Positions 1 through 9,060 of a DNA stretch of 64,000 nt are shown piece after piece. Below the pieces are notes generated by a model. The model was not told where the DNA came from. It ran no database searches and saw nothing but the letters and a program-made list of their open reading frames with translations. This stretch comes from Thaumasiovibrio sp043421945. Lineage in GTDB: Bacteria > Pseudomonadota > Gammaproteobacteria > Enterobacterales > Vibrionaceae. The position numbers and the translations under genes were made by a program. How positions within the stretch are numbered: position 1 is the first letter of the stretch; every line of letters begins with the position of its first letter. Location of the stretch: contig JBHOGO010000010.1 in the NCBI GenBank assembly GCA_043421945.1, forward strand, positions 23,426 to 87,425, given 5' to 3'.

Positions 1-1
1 T

Positions 2-2014
2 AAAGGGATTTATTCGAAGCGTGAGCCCATTAGCAGTGTGAGTTGTGCGTCTATCACCCTACAGCCGGGTGAAGTGAGTGACGTGACTTTTGCTTTGGTA
101 CTGGACTTACCTTATATACGTTTTGATGGCTTGGTCTCTGAGAAAAAATATCGTCACTACTTCCACAGTGAGCGACGGACTGAAGAGCTGGTGGAACACA
201 CCATGCTAAACATTGAAAGCTATGAAGCTCAAATCGCTAAGCAGCAGGTTCAGTTGTTCGTTGATGCGAAAGAGAAAATGGGTGAGGAAACCGCAGAATC
301 GTTCGCGACGATGGCCTGCAATACGCTCTCTTTCTTAGCTGAATCAACGGTATGGGATATTCACGATAGTGTGCTAGTTAAAGAGTGTGCGGATTACCCC
401 TTCTTTAACTCGCTGGATGTCTATTTTTATGGCTCTTTCTCATTGCTGTATCTGCTTCCGAGTTTAGATGGTTGTGTGATGAATGCTTTTGCCGATGCAG
501 TATTAGCAGCAGATCCTAACAAACGTCGTCATTGGGAGTTTGTTGGTCATGATCATGCTGATTTACCTGAAGCAAAGCTAGAGGGGCCTCGCGGGGTAAC
601 GGGTGCGGTTATTCATGATCTTGGTAGCCCATTTGACTGTTATCCTGATGCCTATGATTGGCATAACGTTAAGAGTTGGAAAGATTTAGCGCCTAAGTTT
701 GTCATGATGGTTTATCGCCATGGTGTCTTCACGGGCAATAAATCGCTTTGGTATCAGTGCTGGCCAGCAGTTACCGAATCACTTGATTATCTTATCGAGA
801 TGATGGGGCCGGGTGATACTGTACCGTTGACTCGGGGAACGGACGACACCTTTGATAATCTCTCTTCGCAAGGGGTGAGTATTTACTGCGCAAGTTTATG
901 GGCGGCTGGGTTAGAGATAGCGGCTGAGATGGCTGATTATATCGCGACCGAAAAAGCCTTATCACGCGGTGAGTGTTACCGTGGTTTGGCTCAGCGTGCT
1001 CAACAATCAGTGACTGATCATCTTTGGGATGAGAAGTCAGGCTATTTTCATTTCTTTGCTACACCGATTGAGCAACGCCACCTTAATAGCGATGTTTATG
1101 CGAGTGAACAGCCAGAGCTTGCCGATATCAACCTCGCATTACAGCCATTAGGTATCACGTTAACAGGTGATGTTGCTCATGATGTCGCAACTCTTAACGA
1201 CTACCTATGTGCAGCAATAGAGTCAGGCATTGAAAAGACTAGGTTGCAGGTAAGGTTTGAGAGAAAGGCTAAGCTACAGCAACTTGTGCCAGCACTGTTG
1301 AGTGCCGAGTATGAGCAAATCTTGGACGTAGACTCTAGTAATAGTTTTGGCGATGCACTGCTCGCTGACACCTATTTAAAGCTTATGGGGCTTAAGGGAT
1401 TATTCAGCGATGAGCAAGTGAATAAAACACTCGATTATGTCTATGAAATTAACTTTCTGAAGAATAGCCCGCTGCTTGGTGTTGCGAATATGACGTTATC
1501 GCAGGGCGAGAGACATGCTGAGTTTCAGGCACAAGATGTGTGGACGGGTGTGCAGTTTAGTGTGATAGCTGCATTGCAGCACGCAGGTAAACGTCAACAG
1601 GCAGAACATTTGTTTGAGACAGTTTATCGGTCGCTTTACCATGATGCGAAAATACCTTTTGCAGCACCTGAGGGGCTGAATTGCTCCGAGCAATATGATC
1701 TTTCTCAAATTGACCATTTGGTACCTAGATCTTTAGTGCTTACTGATAGTGAGCTGATAAAGGAAGCAGTAAAGGAGCTTTGGCTACTCGATGATGGAAG
1801 AGTTTCTTCTGCATTACCAACGGTATGGGAAGACTTTGCTGAGAAGCTACGAGGTAAGGGAATCGAACTTGTTTTGTCAGAAGCACAGGTTCTTCATCGA
1901 GCATTACAAGAAACAGGGATGAAATATACCGCCGGAAGGTACTTTAGACCGGGGATGATATTTGCATGCCTAGCTCCAAAGGCATATTGCCAGAGGTTGA
2001 GCCATAGCGACTAA
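2..2014 (+). CDS. GH116-family glycoside hydrolase, C-terminal part (5' end outside window)
   Basis: The reading frame is open to the left edge, so the gene starts outside the window; the GTG at 38 is internal. The visible part holds the end of the N-terminal beta domain (LQPGE...F) and most of the GH116 (alpha/alpha)6 barrel, the fold shared with bile-acid beta-glucosidase GBA2. Counting from the GTG, the family segment with Asp-Val-x-Phe-Tyr (DVYFYGSF) is at about residue 127, with acidic residues E116 and D119 just before it. YDWHNVKSWKDLAPKFV follows at about 207, then DDTFDN, likely carrying the acid/base Asp. The Asp-rich DGLIEN motif of GBA2 is not visible. Such enzymes cleave beta-glucosides, xylosides or GlcNAc-glucosides; substrate is not predictable here. 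Family call is good; specificity is unknown. Confidence 0.8.
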   Translation, partial: KGIYSKREPISSVSCASITLQPGEVSDVTFALVLDLPYIRFDGLVSEKKYRHYFHSERRTEELVEHTMLNIESYEAQIAKQQVQLFVDAKEKMGEETAESFATMACNTLSFLAESTVWDIHDSVLVKECADYPFFNSLDVYFYGSFSLLYLLPSLDGCVMNAFADAVLAADPNKRRHWEFVGHDHADLPEAKLEGPRGVTGAVIHDLGSPFDCYPDAYDWHNVKSWKDLAPKFVMMVYRHGVFTGNKSLWYQCWPAVTESLDYLIEMMGPGDTVPLTRGTDDTFDNLSSQGVSIYCASLWAAGLEIAAEMADYIATEKALSRGECYRGLAQRAQQSVTDHLWDEKSGYFHFFATPIEQRHLNSDVYASEQPELADINLALQPLGITLTGDVAHDVATLNDYLCAAIESGIEKTRLQVRFERKAKLQQLVPALLSAEYEQILDVDSSNSFGDALLADTYLKLMGLKGLFSDEQVNKTLDYVYEINFLKNSPLLGVANMTLSQGERHAEFQAQDVWTGVQFSVIAALQHAGKRQQAEHLFETVYRSLYHDAKIPFAAPEGLNCSEQYDLSQIDHLVPRSLVLTDSELIKEAVKELWLLDDGRVSSALPTVWEDFAEKLRGKGIELVLSEAQVLHRALQETGMKYTAGRYFRPGMIFACLAPKAYCQRLSHSD

Positions 2015-2050
2015 ATACTTTGTTTGTTATTCAACCTAGCCATTACAAAA

Positions 2051-2082
2051 GAAGAGGTAGCGTTTTCGCTGCCTCTTTTTAT
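2051..2082 (+). terminator. Intrinsic terminator after the GH116 gene
   Basis: GAGGTAGCG and CGCTGCCTC form a stem (one G-T pair) around a short T loop, followed by a run of five T. It lies 37 bases after the GH116 stop codon. Confidence 0.8.
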
Positions 2083-2140
2083 TTGCGGATATTGATGGTT
2101 ATTTGAAGAGATCTTTTGTCGTTAACGGTCAGATTATGGG

Positions 2141-2503
2141 TTATACGCCGCTTGTTTCTAAGTCGCTGATTGAGTGTAAAATGTTTGACGACTGCACTCT
2201 AATTTTAGACAGTGAGTCCTGCCCATGACGATAGTTGTTGATAGATTCAATGAGTGCTTTGATTTGATCGACGACCACGACCTCTGTTTTGCTCTCTTGT
2301 GCTGTTTCAAAAGAGGAAAACACATCTTGCATATTGACCCCTAGTAACGTTTCTTGCGCAATGGCTGCCATATCAAAATAGCGAAGCTGTGACTCATTGC
2401 TACTTAGATGAGAAAACTGCTCTGCAGGTATGCTGATACCCTCTGCGTGCGCCAGTTTTGCAGCCAGTTGTTGTGTTTTTTGATAAATAGCGATGCTGTT
2501 CAA
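2141..2503 (-). CDS. Hypothetical protein of 120 residues
   Basis: I do not recognise this protein. It would start at a TTG with AAAAGG eight bases upstream, a believable ribosome site. The sequence is hydrophilic and mostly helical in character, with no signal peptide, membrane segment or cysteine cluster. A central VVVVDQIKALIES stretch could be an amphipathic helix. It stands alone, convergent with the GH116 gene and divergent from the chemoreceptor gene. Its length and start signal make it more likely real than a shadow frame, but no function can be assigned. Confidence 0.5.
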   Translation of the reverse strand: MNSIAIYQKTQQLAAKLAHAEGISIPAEQFSHLSSNESQLRYFDMAAIAQETLLGVNMQDVFSSFETAQESKTEVVVVDQIKALIESINNYRHGQDSLSKIRVQSSNILHSISDLETSGV

Positions 2504-2775
2504 GCGTTGTACCTTTTCAGTTTCAAGAATCGTGACTATGAGAGTTATAACGACAATAAACTTATATTAACTGATCAGATGAGTATGTTTATGATCTTTG
2601 TCATGCCCCGTTTATTTGTTAAAGCTGACTGAATATATGGGCGAGATCGCTCGTTGTGATATTGCTATGTCTTTATGTTTATTGTTGTTCTATTGTTAAC
2701 AGGTCGAGCTTGGCTCATATGCAGTGCATTGCTTGAATAATCTAAATGTATAATCGATGTTGTTAAGGGGGGTGT

Positions 2776-4644
2776 ATGAAGTTCGCGCATAAGGTGGTTG
2801 CCACCTCGTCAGTTATCGTCTTCATTTCGTTGTCTGTGATGTCTGCTTGGCAATACTTTCAAGTTCAGAGTGAAATTGAAAAACTGGTTAAACACAGTGT
2901 TGAAGAGATCGTCAGTGGGGTGAAAAATACCGTTGATGAAGAGTTAAAAGCGAAAACAGATTTAGCGACTTATGCAACAGGTTTGATTCATGCTAACTCC
3001 TCTTCGCAAGAGATCGCTGATGTCATTGAAAAACCGATCATGAAATCAAACTTCCTTCTTGTTGGTCTTGGCTTTGAGAGTGATGGATCGTTTCAAGGCA
3101 ATGATCCTTCTTGGGTGCCACCGAGTGGTTGGGATCCTCGTGCCCGCCCTTGGTACAAGGATGCGAAGCAAGCAGGTAAAACCATTATCACTGCACCTTA
3201 TGCCGATTCCGGTACGCAAGAAATTCTCGTCTCTGTTGCTGCTCCTATATCCAGTCAAGGGCAGTTTTTAGGGGCTATTTTCTTTGATGTCAGCCTCGCT
3301 GAGATGGCAAGCAAAATTAATAATGTTTCTTTGTTTGATGCTGGATATGTCTTTATGGTGGATAGTGCCAGCACTGTCATCTCACATCCCGATGCAGGGC
3401 TTAACGGCGAAAGCATGTCGTCATTTTTAGGGAGTGAACAGATTAATTCATCGCCGGTATTGATTGACTATAAGGGACGCCCGACCTATTTAGCATTTAC
3501 CAAAATTGTTAATCAAGATTGGTATGTGGGCGTGCTATTGGACTATGAGAAGGCGCATCAATCCGTTTATGAACTCAGAAATTCAGCCATCGTATTAACT
3601 GTACTCTGCGTTGTCTTCACGGTGCTAGCGCTTGCCTTTGTACTTCAATTATTGATGAAGCCTCTTGGTTTATTGAATGATGCCATGAAAGATGCAGCGT
3701 CAGGGCAAGGGGATTTAACACGCCGCTTAGATACCAATACAGATACTGAATTTTCAGAACTAGCAAGTAACTTCAATGGGTTTGTTTCCAAGCTACAAGA
3801 TTTGATATTAGAGACAAAAGGGCTGAGCGATGAGATAAAGACCAGCACGATCATTACATCGGCAGGTACAGAGGAATCGTCGAAAGATATGAATCAACAG
3901 CTTGCTGAAGTCGAGCAGCTTGCAACAGCAATGAATGAAATGGCGTCTTCTTCAATGGAAGTCGCAGGTAATGCACAGAATGCGGCTTCGGCTGCTCAGC
4001 AAGCAGATAATGCTGTCGTGCATGGTGCCAGCATTGTTTCAGGAACGACATCAGCCATTGCCACTTTACGTGAACAGATAGAGCAAGCCGTACAAGTTGT
4101 CGGTGAACTGCAAGGTGCCACCAACAATATTGAGTCAATACTCGTGGTGATTAATGGTATTGCTGAGCAGACGAATTTGCTGGCATTGAATGCCGCGATA
4201 GAGGCCGCACGAGCCGGAGAGTCTGGCCGTGGTTTTGCGGTGGTTGCTGATGAAGTACGAACTTTAGCTCAGCGTACACAACAATCAACCACGGAAATAC
4301 GGAGTATGATCGAGCAACTTCAAGCTGGGTCTCAATCAGCGACGGCGGTGATGAATGAGAGTCAGCAGCTGGCGACAGGGACCGTAGAAACGGCAAATGA
4401 GGCGAATTCAGCCCTAAATGAAATCAAGGAAGCGATAGCGCAAATATCGGATATGAATTTACAGATTGCGGCCGCCGCTGAAGAACAAAGTAAAGTCGCA
4501 GAAGAGATAAATACCAATACCTTTAATATTAAAGACCTCTCTCAACAGGTCTCAGATCGTGCGCAAGAAGCTTCAACACAGATGCATAGCCAAGTAGGTA
4601 GAGTGGAGCAGCAAGATACGATTTTGAGTAAGTTTATCGTGTAA
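2776..4644 (+). CDS. Methyl-accepting chemotaxis protein with dCache_1 sensor
   Basis: This inner-membrane chemoreceptor relays a periplasmic ligand signal to CheA/CheW. TM1 is at about residues 8-27 and TM2 at about 274-298. The periplasmic dCache domain between them shows DPRARPWYKDA (residues 120-130) and APYADSGTQE, the amino-acid-binding type of pocket. The aromatic five residues before the pocket Arg is Trp119 where the classical amino-acid motif has Tyr. A HAMP domain follows, then the cytoplasmic signalling hairpin, whose tip EQTNLLALNAAIEAARAGE is at about 464. There is no C-terminal CheR-docking pentapeptide; the protein ends KFIV. GGGG lies six bases before the ATG. An amino acid or related amine ligand is inferred from the motif, not shown. 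Confidence 0.93.
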   Translation: MKFAHKVVATSSVIVFISLSVMSAWQYFQVQSEIEKLVKHSVEEIVSGVKNTVDEELKAKTDLATYATGLIHANSSSQEIADVIEKPIMKSNFLLVGLGFESDGSFQGNDPSWVPPSGWDPRARPWYKDAKQAGKTIITAPYADSGTQEILVSVAAPISSQGQFLGAIFFDVSLAEMASKINNVSLFDAGYVFMVDSASTVISHPDAGLNGESMSSFLGSEQINSSPVLIDYKGRPTYLAFTKIVNQDWYVGVLLDYEKAHQSVYELRNSAIVLTVLCVVFTVLALAFVLQLLMKPLGLLNDAMKDAASGQGDLTRRLDTNTDTEFSELASNFNGFVSKLQDLILETKGLSDEIKTSTIITSAGTEESSKDMNQQLAEVEQLATAMNEMASSSMEVAGNAQNAASAAQQADNAVVHGASIVSGTTSAIATLREQIEQAVQVVGELQGATNNIESILVVINGIAEQTNLLALNAAIEAARAGESGRGFAVVADEVRTLAQRTQQSTTEIRSMIEQLQAGSQSATAVMNESQQLATGTVETANEANSALNEIKEAIAQISDMNLQIAAAAEEQSKVAEEINTNTFNIKDLSQQVSDRAQEASTQMHSQVGRVEQQDTILSKFIV

Positions 4645-4696
4645 CGTCATATTGGTTGGCATGGAAAAAAGGCTAATCAAAAAGAGCCAATTGAAT

Positions 4697-4747
4697 CAAG
4701 CCCCTTTATATGATGACAGTGAGTACTGCATCATGTGAAGGGGCTTG
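4697..4747. terminator. Shared hairpin between convergent MCP and metY genes
   Basis: CAAGCCCCTTTATATGATG (4697-4715) pairs with CATCATGTGAAGGGGCTTG (4729-4747) with two mismatched or wobble positions. It sits between two gene 3' ends. T runs after the stem are weak on both strands, so it may be a poor intrinsic terminator or an end-protecting hairpin. Confidence 0.55.
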
Positions 4748-4805
4748 TTTATGGAGGAATAGCTTATGCTGGTGGCTCTCTATGTCGAATGGCCAGGCAC
4801 TTGAG

Positions 4806-6077
4806 TTATTGGTTTAGTGCTTGTTCTAAATCAGCCAAAATATCGTCAATATGCTCTATCCCCACCGATAGGCGAATCATTTCAGGTGACACACCTGCTT
4901 GAGCTTGCTCTGCTTCACTCAGTTGTCGATGCGTTGTTGAGGCTGGGTGACAAGCGAGTGACTTTGCATCGCCAATGTTGACGAGCCGTTTAAATACCTG
5001 CAGGGCATCATAGAAGCGCACGCCAGCTTCATAACCCTCTTTAAGACCAAATGAAAGAATGGCAGAAGGTTTACCTGACATGTATTTTTCAGCTAAAGCG
5101 TGATGTTCGCTATCGCTGAGACCGGCATAACTAACCCAGCTGACTTGGTCGTGTTGGCTTAAGAACTCAGCGACCTTCAGCGCATTCTCTGTATGCCTTT
5201 CCATGCGAAGCGATAATGTTTCTAGCCCTTGCATTAGCATAAAGGCATTCATCGGTGAAAGCGCACTGCCTGTATTTCTAAGAGGAACCGTACGAGCCCG
5301 ACCGATAAACGCGGCTTCACCAAATGCTTCAGTATAAACGACGCCATGATAAGCAGGTTCTGGTTGGTTCAGTACCGGAAAGCGTGATGCATGCTTCTGC
5401 CATGGGAATTTGCCGCCATCAACAATCATACCGCCAAGCGTTGTGCCATGACCACCGACATATTTTGTCAGTGAGTGCACGACGATATCAGCACCAAACT
5501 CAATAGGCTTACAGAGTGCTGGAGTGGCGACAGTATTATCGACGATGACAGGGACACCTTGAGCGTGGGCGAGATCAGCCACGTTTTCTAGGTCAATGAT
5601 GTTCCCAGCGGGGTTGCCAATACTTTCACAGTAAACGGCTTTGGTTTTTTCATCAATCAGAGCGGCTAAAGATTCAGGCTTATCATCAGCAGCGAATTTT
5701 ACCGTTATACCCAGCTTCGGTAGCATGTGAGCAAAAAGTGTGTACGTTCCACCATAAAGCTGCGGTGTCGAAACAATATTGTCACCCGCTTCTGCAAGGG
5801 TAAGGATGGCATAGTGGATCGCTGAGCTGCCAGAGCTGACAGCAAGACCGGCAATGCCACCTTCAAGTGCTGCCATCCGTTTTTCCAGTACATCGTTGGT
5901 CGGATTCATTATACGGGTATAGATATTTCCGGGCACTTCAAGGTTAAAGAGATCTGCACCGTGCTGGGCATTGTCAAACTCATAGGCAACCGTTTGATAT
6001 ATTGGTGTTGCAACCGATTTGGTTGTTGGATCCGTCTCATACCCAAAATGGATTGCTAGCGTTTCGTCTTTCATCAT
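4806..6077 (-). CDS. metY: O-acetylhomoserine sulfhydrylase (aminocarboxypropyltransferase)
   Basis: This PLP enzyme of the Cys/Met-metabolism family makes homocysteine directly from O-acetylhomoserine and sulfide. The length of 423 residues is typical of MetY and longer than MetB or MetC. The sequence shows NIYTRIMNPT, the SSGSSA phosphate loop (81-86), and HSLTKYVGGHG with the PLP lysine K205. Two ATG codons stand in tandem. AGGGA lies three bases before the first (6077) and six before the second (6074), so the second may be the true start. The gene is monocistronic and faces the chemoreceptor gene. O-succinylhomoserine use cannot be excluded. Confidence 0.93.
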   Translation of the reverse strand: MMKDETLAIHFGYETDPTTKSVATPIYQTVAYEFDNAQHGADLFNLEVPGNIYTRIMNPTNDVLEKRMAALEGGIAGLAVSSGSSAIHYAILTLAEAGDNIVSTPQLYGGTYTLFAHMLPKLGITVKFAADDKPESLAALIDEKTKAVYCESIGNPAGNIIDLENVADLAHAQGVPVIVDNTVATPALCKPIEFGADIVVHSLTKYVGGHGTTLGGMIVDGGKFPWQKHASRFPVLNQPEPAYHGVVYTEAFGEAAFIGRARTVPLRNTGSALSPMNAFMLMQGLETLSLRMERHTENALKVAEFLSQHDQVSWVSYAGLSDSEHHALAEKYMSGKPSAILSFGLKEGYEAGVRFYDALQVFKRLVNIGDAKSLACHPASTTHRQLSEAEQAQAGVSPEMIRLSVGIEHIDDILADLEQALNQ

Positions 6078-6395
6078 TCATCCCTAATTGATGAGAAAAA
6101 GAACAGTTTGGCAGAGTGCTCCAACATTTGCTAGCGGCTATATTGCAAGAGACAAGATCGTGATCTCACTTCTTTAGGTATGGTTAAGAGTGTTTTACCT
6201 ACTCACCTCGACAGTGTTCGTTGCAAAGCGTCATGATGAAGTTTAAGCATTGCTGTTCTGAGTCAGCGAGCTTTGGTTCTCTATAAGACTTAGACCTGAG
6301 ATTGAATTGACGGTTAACTGCTAGAGGACTACTTTGAAAGTATCTAGATATCATTATTTAGACATTTTTGTTGTCAAAATTAGCGATTCGAGGGA
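6078..6395. other. Divergent intergenic region, metY / diguanylate cyclase
   Basis: These 318 bases separate two divergent gene starts and must hold both promoters. No ORF, strong hairpin or riboswitch-like structure was seen. AGACTTAGACCT near 6293 loosely resembles MetJ box halves but is too poor a match to call. Confidence 0.5.
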
Positions 6396-7484
6396 ATGAT
6401 GGGTCTGCAGTATACCGAAAGTGAAAGAGTTATTCGCCGCCTTTATGAGATAACCAATGCGTATGAAAATGGGTTTCCGTCCCAGATTCATTCTCTACTT
6501 ATGATGGGACTGGAGCGATTTAATCTCGATATCGCGATTCTGTCACGTATTGATAATGGTCAGTATGTCGTTGAGCACTGCGTCACGCCACCGGAAGTGA
6601 GTTTGAAGCCGGGTGATACATTTGAAATTGGTCAGACATATTGTGCTGTTACCTGCGCCGCTGATGCGCCTGTTGCAATTGAGCACGTGGGAGTCAGTGA
6701 TGAGCTAGGGACGCATCCAGCGTATAAGGCGTTTGGTTTGGAGTCATATATTGGTATTCCTGTCCGTTGCCGTGGTCAGCTTTATGGCACGCTCAATTTT
6801 TCTAGTGCTAAGCCTTACGAGCGCCGTTTTCATGAGATTGATATTGATTCATTAAACTTGATGGCATCATGGATTGGCGTCGAACTGATTCGTATGGAGC
6901 AGGAAACAAGATTACAAATTTTGAATCATAAACTGATTGAGCAAGCCTCTACAGATAGCTTGACCGGATTGTCTAACCGCCGTGCGATGTTTAAACACCT
7001 CCGAAAAGAGGTCAATCGTATCAATCGAAATAGCCAACAGGGATCGCTAGTACTGATTGATATCGATCACTTCAAAAAGTTTAATGACTCATATGGACAT
7101 CAGGTCGGTGATCGTGTGCTTCAGGAGGTAGCTCAAAAAATTAAAGGCTCTCTGAGAGACTATGATTTTGTTGCACGTTATGGTGGCGAAGAGTTTCTTG
7201 TTTGGTTATCGGAAACCACCACAGAGGAAGTTGAAAGCGTCTGTTCCAGAGTGATGACGGAGATTGCTGACATTGATACTGTTGGCGAAGCGATCACTGT
7301 CAGCATGGGTATCTGTCACTTTATGTTTACTAAACACCTCGACACTGATACAGACACATTGATTGATATCTTGATTGCACATGCTGATAGCAGCCTTTAC
7401 AAAGCAAAGTCGGCAGGAAGAAATCAATTCCATCAGTATCACCTAGACGATGAGAAGCAATTAGTTCTTGCCCCCTTACCTTAA
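6396..7484 (+). CDS. GAF-GGDEF diguanylate cyclase
   Basis: This soluble cyclic-di-GMP synthase has 362 residues. An N-terminal GAF sensor (about 10-170) includes YIGIPVRCRGQLYGTLNF at 118-135. A short helical linker leads to the GGDEF domain, which begins at DSLTGLSNRR (about 187). The catalytic signature RYGGEEF is intact at 261-267. RDYD, five residues upstream (254-257), matches the RxxD inhibitory I-site, so product feedback is expected. No membrane segment is seen. Two ATG codons are adjacent; the AGGGA abuts the first, so the second (6399) may be used. The stop codon overlaps that of the convergent CtlX-like gene by four bases. The GAF ligand is unknown. Confidence 0.93.
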   Translation: MMGLQYTESERVIRRLYEITNAYENGFPSQIHSLLMMGLERFNLDIAILSRIDNGQYVVEHCVTPPEVSLKPGDTFEIGQTYCAVTCAADAPVAIEHVGVSDELGTHPAYKAFGLESYIGIPVRCRGQLYGTLNFSSAKPYERRFHEIDIDSLNLMASWIGVELIRMEQETRLQILNHKLIEQASTDSLTGLSNRRAMFKHLRKEVNRINRNSQQGSLVLIDIDHFKKFNDSYGHQVGDRVLQEVAQKIKGSLRDYDFVARYGGEEFLVWLSETTTEEVESVCSRVMTEIADIDTVGEAITVSMGICHFMFTKHLDTDTDTLIDILIAHADSSLYKAKSAGRNQFHQYHLDDEKQLVLAPLP

Positions 7485-8410
7485 CGCGCTTTTAAATGGA
7501 TGCCTGCAATCATGCAGCGAACAGAGCCTCCCGCAAGTTCAATCGTTGGAACATCAAGTGGGAGTAGCTGACTGTGAGCGGTGATCGCTTCTTTTTGCAA
7601 AAGAGATAAACTGTCGAAAGCCGTTTTGGATAGCACTAAATACGTACCATCATCGCCCGTGAGTTCGATGATGTTACCAGCAAAAGATTGTACTTGCTGC
7701 TGGCTAATAGTAATGACCGTTTTACCACTTTCGGTTAACCGTAAGATGATCTCTTCTCTTCTTTCTTTATCGATGATCATTTCAGCGCACAACAAGGCGA
7801 AATGTGTACCAATGCCCATCATGACATTGGTGTGGTATATCGCGCTGCCTGAGTGGTCAATGGCATCAAAGGCCATCGGTTCATAGCCGAAGGTGGTACA
7901 AAATCGTTCAAGTATCAGTGGGTCGGCGCGATTTGAGCGAGCCACATAGGCAACCCTTTCGCTATGATCCATCACCATAGCGCCAGTTCCCTCTAAAAAT
8001 AACTGATCAACTTCAAGGCCCGAGTAATCAATGACTTCCTGAACTCGATAGTGCTCTTTTAGCATGGCGATGATATCACCTCGACGCTCTCTGCGTCGGT
8101 TGGGTGAAAACATAGGGTAAATAGCGACTCTACCGCCGTGATGCGTAGAGAACCAGTTATTAGGAAATACGGAGTCAGGGGTGTTGTGCTCACCATAATC
8201 GTCAAACAGGTGAACAGTAATGCCAACTGCTCTGAGCCGTGCAGCTGCACGATCAAACTCCTCTTTCGCCATGTGAGCAATCCGTTGTGCATCTATATCG
8301 GTGTTGAGTTTTTGATAAGCATTGTCACTCAAGGTTTCGGGGTTAGATTGAAAGCAGTGGGGACGAACCATCACAACGGTACGTGGTGCTTGTAATAATT
8401 GAAGGCTCAC
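7481..8410 (-). CDS. ctlX: CtlX-type amidinotransferase-fold hydrolase
   Basis: The 309-residue protein belongs to the guanidino-group-modifying (arginine deiminase / DDAH / amidinotransferase) fold. The pattern matches the CtlX branch, named for citrulline utilisation. Fold motifs are present in order: FPNNWF (82-87), FLEGTGAMV (138-146, Glu140), YHTNVMMG with His193, and GGSVRCMIAG with the nucleophile Cys299. These form the expected Cys/His/Glu set for attack on a guanidino or ureido carbon. It is cytoplasmic, with no signal peptide. It stands alone, so genomic context does not settle the substrate; arginine-like or citrulline substrates are inferred from the family. Confidence 0.85.
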   Translation of the reverse strand: MSLQLLQAPRTVVMVRPHCFQSNPETLSDNAYQKLNTDIDAQRIAHMAKEEFDRAAARLRAVGITVHLFDDYGEHNTPDSVFPNNWFSTHHGGRVAIYPMFSPNRRRERRGDIIAMLKEHYRVQEVIDYSGLEVDQLFLEGTGAMVMDHSERVAYVARSNRADPLILERFCTTFGYEPMAFDAIDHSGSAIYHTNVMMGIGTHFALLCAEMIIDKERREEIILRLTESGKTVITISQQQVQSFAGNIIELTGDDGTYLVLSKTAFDSLSLLQKEAITAHSQLLPLDVPTIELAGGSVRCMIAGIHLKAR

Positions 8411-9060
8411 AGTATCTCCTTTACTTTTTCTATAGCAATGTCACGATGCTCACAGGGCTGTGGACCCAAACCCTCGGCCTAGTTTTGCACTAAGGTCGGC
8501 GTGATGTGAGTAGGTTATTCCTATTACGTCACAGTTTTTTTGCAATGACTTACTTTTTTATCAATAAGGAGGTCTTTGTTCTTTTCCTCAGATGACAAGC
8601 TGCGCTGGCTGTTGTTACGTTGACTGAATATCAATGTTCGTCTGTCTATGACAAGTTTAGCAAAGACCTTAGATCTTTCTCATGGCACAGTGTAAAACTG
8701 TTTTGCAATGGACGTACATTCAGTAGTGATCGTTGCTATACGTTGACAATAAAAAAGAACAGAATGATGACGAGCTGTTACTTTGGTGGTAAAGGTTGCT
8801 GAGGGGCTAACGACACTGTGGGTTCATTCTGGATGAAGTCGTTAACGAGGTCTTTAAATCCACTTAAAGGTTAATGGGTTGTTGGTTAAGTTGTTATTTT
8901 TTAAAGTTTATTTTTGTCCGTATGTCACATTTTCTTTGTGAAAAGTAATCGATTACACGCTGTAATCATTTCTTCATCGTATCTTGGCGTATTGCCGCTA
9001 GCGCAACAACGTTTGTTCCTTTAGTATTGCGCGCAAAGTTTATGCAGACGGGGATTTAGA
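8411..9060. other. Gene-poor region upstream of ctlX
   Basis: No convincing long gene is present. A perfect AAGGAGG at 8566-8572 is followed by a possible TTG-initiated 15-codon frame (8576-8623). Its stop overlaps the TTG of a 60-codon Cys-rich frame (8620-8802). Neither resembles a known protein. A 12-base palindrome, GTAATCGATTAC, lies at 8945-8956 with a further GTAATC at 8962-8967. This could be a LacI-family-like operator. Confidence 0.4.

Noticed and set aside
3854..4396. Long antisense frames inside the chemoreceptor gene
   Set aside because: They mirror the repetitive helical coding sequence, lack ribosome sites and resemble nothing; they are shadows.
6280..6365. MetJ boxes or a SAM riboswitch upstream of metY
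   Set aside because: Only loose AGAC-like halves are seen, with no tandem 8-base repeats and no riboswitch-like helices.
8620..8802. 60-codon Cys-rich frame as a gene
   Set aside because: TTG start without its own ribosome site, no recognisable family, unusual composition. Kept only as a weak finding.
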